Shown: positions 6,291-8,214 of the stretch, piece by piece
Position numbering within the stretch: the first letter of the stretch is position 1
Layout: each line of letters starts with the position of its first letter
Source: Marinospirillum sp.
GTDB taxonomy: Bacteria > Pseudomonadota > Gammaproteobacteria > Pseudomonadales > Halomonadaceae
Assembly (NCBI GenBank): GCA_007116865.1
Contig: SKHR01000025.1
Span: forward strand, 1-8,214
Direction of reading: 5' to 3'
Length of the DNA: 8,214 bases
Notes under the pieces: model-generated
Told to the model about the DNA's origin: nothing
The model's input: the letters and a program-made list of their open reading frames with translations, nothing else
The model's database searches: none
Made by a program: the position numbers and the translations under genes

Positions 6291-8213
6291 ATGCTAAAGC
6301 GCTTGAAAATTGGTCAGCGGATCATGGCTGGCTTCATCTCTGTTTTATTAGGTGTGGTGTTGGTGATTGCCTGGGTTGTGGTTCAGCAAATCCAGGCCAT
6401 CATTCATGAAGCAGAAGAACGTGAGCTACGTGCTTTGCATCAGCAGGTGGTTGACTCTATTGCCGATGAAGCGCGTATCGGCACAGCGCTTGCGGGTGCT
6501 GTTGCAACGCTTGAAGAGGTCACGCACGCATTTGCTGCCAGAGACCGCCAGACTTTGATCGACCTATTGGTGCCGATGAATGACTATCTGGTGCGTGAGT
6601 ATGCCGTTGAGCAGTTTCAGTTTCACACCCCTCCAGCGACTTCCTTTTTGAGATTGCACCGCCTTGACCGCTATGGCGACGACCTGTCAGGTTTTCGTCA
6701 TACGGTTGTAGAAACCAATGCCAGTCAAATACCTGTGTCTGGCCTGGAGCTGGGTGTGGCCGGGTTAGGTATTCGCGGCGTCGTGCCGGTTTATCACCGC
6801 CAGCAGCACATCGGTTCGGTCGAGTTTGGCATGAGCTTCGGTCAACCTTTCTTTGATCGGATTCAGGCCGCCAGCCCGGAAGAGCAGGGTTTACAGCTGG
6901 CGTTACACCGACTCACACCGGACGGAGTACTTGAAACCTTTGCCTCGACCTGGCAAGAAGGAAAGATGTTGCCCCTGGCTCAGCTCACCGCCGCACTGGG
7001 TGGTCAGCAAATGGATCATCGTCGTTTAGGCACTCAGGCTTCTGCTGTTTACGCTGCCCCCGTTCATGATTATCGGGGCGAGGTTCTGGGCGTGTTAGAG
7101 GTTGCCGTGGACCGCAGTTATTACGCCTCTGCAATGGCGACAGCACAGGCGACGGTGCTGGGTGTCGGTGCACTGGCTCTCTTAATTGCTTTGATCATTG
7201 CCTGGATGGTTGGCCAGACCATTGTTCGTCCCTTGCGCTCCACCGTTCATGCAATGCGTGATATCGCTGAGGGTGAAGGCGACCTGACGCGCCGCCTGGA
7301 TATCAGTGGACGTGATGAACTCAGCGAGCTTTCAGGCGCCTTCAATCAATTTGCCCAGCGGGTTCAGGAGACGGTCTCTCAGGTAGCCTCTTCAACTGAA
7401 CAGTTGTCAGCTGCAGCCGAAGAAATGTCGTCTATCACTGCTGAAACCAACGAAAACAACCAGCGTGAACGGGAAGAGGTTGAGCAGGTGGTGACGGCCA
7501 TGAATGAAATGACTGCTACAGTTCAAGAAGTGGCGCGCAATGCTGAAACCGCGGCAACCTCGGCTAGAGAAGCTGACAACCAGGCAATGGCGGGCAGTCA
7601 GGTGGTCACCCGCACCATTGAAGGCATCGGCAGTATGACCGATGACATCAAGAAAACCGCTTCAGTGATCGAGCTGCTGGGTGAAGACATCGAAAACATT
7701 ACCAGCGTGCTGGATGTGATTCGTGGCATCGCCGAGCAGACCAACCTGCTGGCACTGAATGCCGCTATCGAAGCTGCGCGAGCGGGAGAAGCAGGGCGAG
7801 GTTTTGCTGTTGTGGCTGACGAAGTACGCACACTGGCCAGCCGCACCCAGGAGTCCACTGAAGAAATTGAAAAAATGATCAGTAGCTTGCAAGCGCGTGC
7901 GCACGAGGCCGTTGATTCGATGAAAGGCAGCCGCAAAAACGCCCAGCAAATGGTCGAGGAAGCGGGCAGTGTCTCCACCGCGCTGGAGTCGATTGTTGCC
8001 GCGATACGCCAAATTAGTGAGATGAACGATCAGATTGCCTCGGCCGCTGAAGAGCAGAGTTCAGTCGCAGATGAAATCAATCGTAACATCATTGGTATCA
8101 ATGAGATCTCTGAGCAGGCTGCGGTGGGTGCAGAGCAGACCAACACTGCCGGTCAACAGCTAGCCGAGCTGGCAGCAGATTTGCAGGCAATGATCAATCG
8201 CTTCAAATACTGA
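6291..8213 (+). CDS. methyl-accepting chemotaxis protein with double-cache-like periplasmic sensor
   Basis: A complete 640-residue transmembrane chemoreceptor that controls CheA/CheW signalling to the flagellar motor. Membrane segments lie at about 12-34 and 286-308. Between them is a periplasmic sensor of about 250 residues. Its conserved core runs about 108-167, with QFHTPPATSFLRLHR, YGDDLSGFRHTVVETN and GLGIRGVVPV; I take it for a dCache_3-like double cache fold. HAMP follows at about 309-362. The signalling hairpin tip is the invariant IAEQTNLLALNAAIEAARAG (480-499), followed by RGFAVVADEVR. Candidate methylation sites fit A-x-x-E-E-x-x-S: E377/E378 in the descending helix and E587/E588 in the ascending helix. 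The arm length and sequence resemble the 40-heptad class. There is no C-terminal NWETF-type pentapeptide; it ends INRFKY, so CheR/CheB tethering is not expected. GAGGAAA (6279-6285) is well placed for the ATG. Ligand unknown. No che or fla gene is adjacent. Confidence 0.96.
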   Translation: MLKRLKIGQRIMAGFISVLLGVVLVIAWVVVQQIQAIIHEAEERELRALHQQVVDSIADEARIGTALAGAVATLEEVTHAFAARDRQTLIDLLVPMNDYLVREYAVEQFQFHTPPATSFLRLHRLDRYGDDLSGFRHTVVETNASQIPVSGLELGVAGLGIRGVVPVYHRQQHIGSVEFGMSFGQPFFDRIQAASPEEQGLQLALHRLTPDGVLETFASTWQEGKMLPLAQLTAALGGQQMDHRRLGTQASAVYAAPVHDYRGEVLGVLEVAVDRSYYASAMATAQATVLGVGALALLIALIIAWMVGQTIVRPLRSTVHAMRDIAEGEGDLTRRLDISGRDELSELSGAFNQFAQRVQETVSQVASSTEQLSAAAEEMSSITAETNENNQREREEVEQVVTAMNEMTATVQEVARNAETAATSAREADNQAMAGSQVVTRTIEGIGSMTDDIKKTASVIELLGEDIENITSVLDVIRGIAEQTNLLALNAAIEAARAGEAGRGFAVVADEVRTLASRTQESTEEIEKMISSLQARAHEAVDSMKGSRKNAQQMVEEAGSVSTALESIVAAIRQISEMNDQIASAAEEQSSVADEINRNIIGINEISEQAAVGAEQTNTAGQQLAELAADLQAMINRFKY

Positions 8214-8214
8214 C

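Noticed and set aside
7598..8012. Two minus-strand open frames of 116-126 codons opposite the chemoreceptor
   Set aside because: They are antisense to the highly conserved MCP signalling domain, and their composition (rich in S, A and R) is typical of antisense shadows.
1..8214. CRISPR array, tRNA, transposon ends, phage or defence genes
   Set aside because: No regularly spaced repeats, cloverleaf-like sequence, transposase motifs or phage-type genes were seen on either strand.

Overview
The window looks like chromosomal DNA from a motile, free-living, Gram-negative bacterium, most likely a gammaproteobacterium. The basis is protein style: a long MetRS with an appended tRNA-binding domain, an MCP of the kind common in Pseudomonas and marine gammaproteobacteria, and moderate GC. 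This is an impression from sequence only, and I cannot name a genus. Coding density is high, and I see no tRNA, rRNA, CRISPR array, insertion sequence or phage gene.

Left part (1-5562), minus strand: a tightly packed set of four genes, transcribed right to left. It begins with metG (methionyl-tRNA synthetase). After about 25 bp come an ABC-transporter ATPase, a protein that fuses a periplasmic binding domain to its permease domain, and an ATP-grasp ligase-like protein that runs off the left edge. The last three are joined by two ATGA stop/start overlaps, which strongly suggests one translationally coupled unit. The transporter belongs to the OpuC/OsmF (glycine betaine, choline, quaternary ammonium) group. 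Two polypeptides are enough to form it: an ATPase dimer plus a dimer of the fusion. The ATP-grasp enzyme is not a usual partner of such a transporter and may act on what is imported.

Middle (5563-6290): a 110-bp divergent intergenic region, a plus-strand GNAT acetyltransferase gene, and a 132-bp AT-rich gap containing a short inverted repeat.

Right part (6291-8213), plus strand: a complete methyl-accepting chemotaxis protein with two membrane segments, a large periplasmic cache-type sensor, a HAMP domain and a classic signalling hairpin. It ends one base before the window edge.

Most of the window is ordinary. The best candidate for something under-described is the three-gene transporter/ATP-grasp unit: its gene content is unusual, its coupling is visible in the sequence, and its substrate is unknown.
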